Source of the DNA: Dehalococcoidia bacterium
GTDB taxonomy: Bacteria; Chloroflexota; Dehalococcoidia; Dehalococcoidales; BS750m-G39
Length of the DNA stretch: 15,248 bases
NCBI GenBank assembly: GCA_030615425.1
Contig: JAUWZG010000021.1
Location: 1-15,248 of the forward strand
Reading direction: 5' to 3'
The notes under the pieces were generated by a model. That model ran no database searches. It was not told the origin of the DNA and was given only the letters and a program-made list of their open reading frames with translations. The stretch's first letter is position 1; each line of letters begins with the position of its first letter. Of the stretch, positions 14,089 through 15,248 are shown piece by piece. The translations under genes and the position numbers were made by a program.

Positions 14089-15248
14089 ATGCTAACTGAC
14101 AAGACTATCGTATTGGGTATAACCGGAAGCATAGCCGCCTACAAGGCAGCAGATATCGCCAGTAAGTTAACTCAAGCTGGGGCTAAGGTTGAGGTGGTTA
14201 TGACCGAACCGGCGACCAAGTTTATCGCTCCGCTCACCCTGCGCAGCATTACTGGTCGGGCGGTGGTAACCGACATGTTTGACCTAGCCTCTCAGCACAG
14301 CATTGAGCATATAGCCCTTAGTGAAGCGGCTGATGTGGTGGTGATTGCCCCGGCTACTGCATCCCTGATTGCCAAGGTGGCAACTGGCATCGCTGATGAT
14401 ATGGTTACCCTAACCGTGCTGGCGACTAAAGCCCCGGTTATTGTGGCACCGGCGATGGATGTCAACATGTTTGACAACCCCATCACCCAGGAGAACCTGG
14501 CTAAACTTAAAGCTCGGGGCTTTACCATTGTTGACCCTGCCTATGGTCGATTAGCCTCGGGCAAAGTAGGCTGGGGGCGTCTGGCTGATATTGATACAAT
14601 CATAGGCACCATCAAGCAGGTATTGGGCAGAAGCGGTGACCTGGCCGGTAGGCGCCTGGTGGTTACCGCCGGTGGCACCAGGGAGCCTATTGACCCGGTG
14701 CGCCATATCGGCAACCCTTCTTCGGGCAAGATGGGCTACGCCCTAGCTGAAGCCGCCAGGGATAGAGGAGCTGAAGTTACCCTGATTACCGCCCCCACCT
14801 CCCTTCTCCAGCCGATAGGCGTAGAGGTTATCCCGGTGAGAACTACCATTGAAATGAAGCAGGCGGTGGCTAAGGCAGTAGCTCAAGCCGATGCCCTGAT
14901 TATGGCGGCGGCGGTGACTGACTACCAGCCCAAGACCGTAGCTAGGGCTAAGATTAAGAAAGAGACCCCAGGTTTAACCCTGGAGCTGGTGAGGACACCG
15001 GATATTCTGGCTGAGGTCAAGGGCAATTTTTTAAAGGTCGGTTTTGCCGCCGAGAGCGAGGATATAGTCGCCAACGCCAAAAAGAAGCTTCAAAATAAGC
15101 AGCTTGACATAATAGTTGCCAACGATATTACCGATAAAGATAGCGGCTTCGGCGTTGACACCAACAAAGTAACCCTCATCGACCGAAAGGGCAAGGTGGA
15201 AAAACTGCCCCTGCTGAGCAAGAGAGAGGTGGCGGGCAGGATACTGGA
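14089..15248 (+). CDS. coaBC: CoaBC: phosphopantothenoylcysteine synthetase/decarboxylase, 3' end outside window
   Basis: CoaB joins 4'-phosphopantothenate to cysteine with CTP, and CoaC decarboxylates the product to phosphopantetheine with FMN. Residues 1-175 form the flavin-binding CoaC part: GITGSIAAYKA (10-20), His74 (E. coli His75) and PAMDVNM (121-127). The CoaB part starts near 186 with TAGGTREPIDPVR, followed by NPSSGKMGYALAEA and later AAAVTDY. Two active-site positions differ from E. coli: Asp124 for Asn125, and Ser157 (LASGKVGWGRL) for the catalytic Cys158. The ATG at 14089 follows GAGGAG. The frame stays open to the right edge at 386 codons, so only some 10-20 residues should be missing. 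Confidence 0.94.
   Translation, partial: MLTDKTIVLGITGSIAAYKAADIASKLTQAGAKVEVVMTEPATKFIAPLTLRSITGRAVVTDMFDLASQHSIEHIALSEAADVVVIAPATASLIAKVATGIADDMVTLTVLATKAPVIVAPAMDVNMFDNPITQENLAKLKARGFTIVDPAYGRLASGKVGWGRLADIDTIIGTIKQVLGRSGDLAGRRLVVTAGGTREPIDPVRHIGNPSSGKMGYALAEAARDRGAEVTLITAPTSLLQPIGVEVIPVRTTIEMKQAVAKAVAQADALIMAAAVTDYQPKTVARAKIKKETPGLTLELVRTPDILAEVKGNFLKVGFAAESEDIVANAKKKLQNKQLDIIVANDITDKDSGFGVDTNKVTLIDRKGKVEKLPLLSKREVAGRIL

Overview
The window looks like a chromosomal segment of an anaerobic, mid-GC bacterium. My best guess is an uncultivated member of the Chloroflexota (class Dehalococcoidia or close kin). This rests on gene content and general style (a bacterial serpin, tungstate uptake, acyl-CoA degradation genes, a Mut7-C protein, a fused NnrE-NnrD); no rRNA or marker tree is available, so it stays an inference. 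Most genes are ordinary and intact, and no phage, transposon, CRISPR or toxin-antitoxin locus was seen.

Left part, 1-3700: the C-terminal half of a serpin runs in from the left edge. On the minus strand follow a tRNA-Met(CAU) gene with its own promoter and a three-gene tungstate ABC transporter (tupA-tupB-tupC, transcribed right to left). The transporter is preceded by a consensus-like promoter, a leader that reads as a molybdenum/tungsten-cofactor (Moco family) riboswitch, and an intrinsic terminator. Together they form a complete attenuation control unit. The region behind this promoter (about 3738-3830) is packed with G/C tracts able to form G-quadruplexes on both strands.

Middle, 3850-7280: a divergent operon encodes enoyl-CoA hydratase, 3-hydroxybutyryl-CoA dehydrogenase and acetyl-CoA C-acetyltransferase. 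These three steps take crotonyl-CoA to two acetyl-CoA, or run in reverse. The thiolase carries a 32-residue insertion before its catalytic cysteine. Just after it, on the minus strand, lies a 57-codon gene for a four-cysteine mini-protein with its own promoter. Next comes a muconolactone-isomerase-like small protein whose near-perfect promoter contains a perfect 17-bp palindrome, a likely operator.

Right part, 7835-15248, all plus strand: a CorA-type Mg2+ channel followed one base later by a YhhQ/VUT-type transporter, a metallo-beta-lactamase-fold hydrolase, and a Mut7-C RNase-domain protein preceded by a 27-nt perfect hairpin. A promoter at 10841 then drives a second crotonase resembling cyclic dienoyl-CoA hydratases, the bifunctional NAD(P)HX repair enzyme NnrE-NnrD, type III pantothenate kinase CoaX, and CoaBC. 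CoaBC is cut by the right edge and has serine where E. coli has its catalytic Cys158. The last three genes serve nucleotide-cofactor (NAD(P)H repair, CoA) supply, which fits beside CoA-thioester metabolism.

The best candidates for something new are the riboswitch-terminator unit on the tungstate transporter, the promoter-embedded palindrome at 7725-7741, the four-cysteine mini-protein, the thiolase insertion, and the bistranded G4 block.
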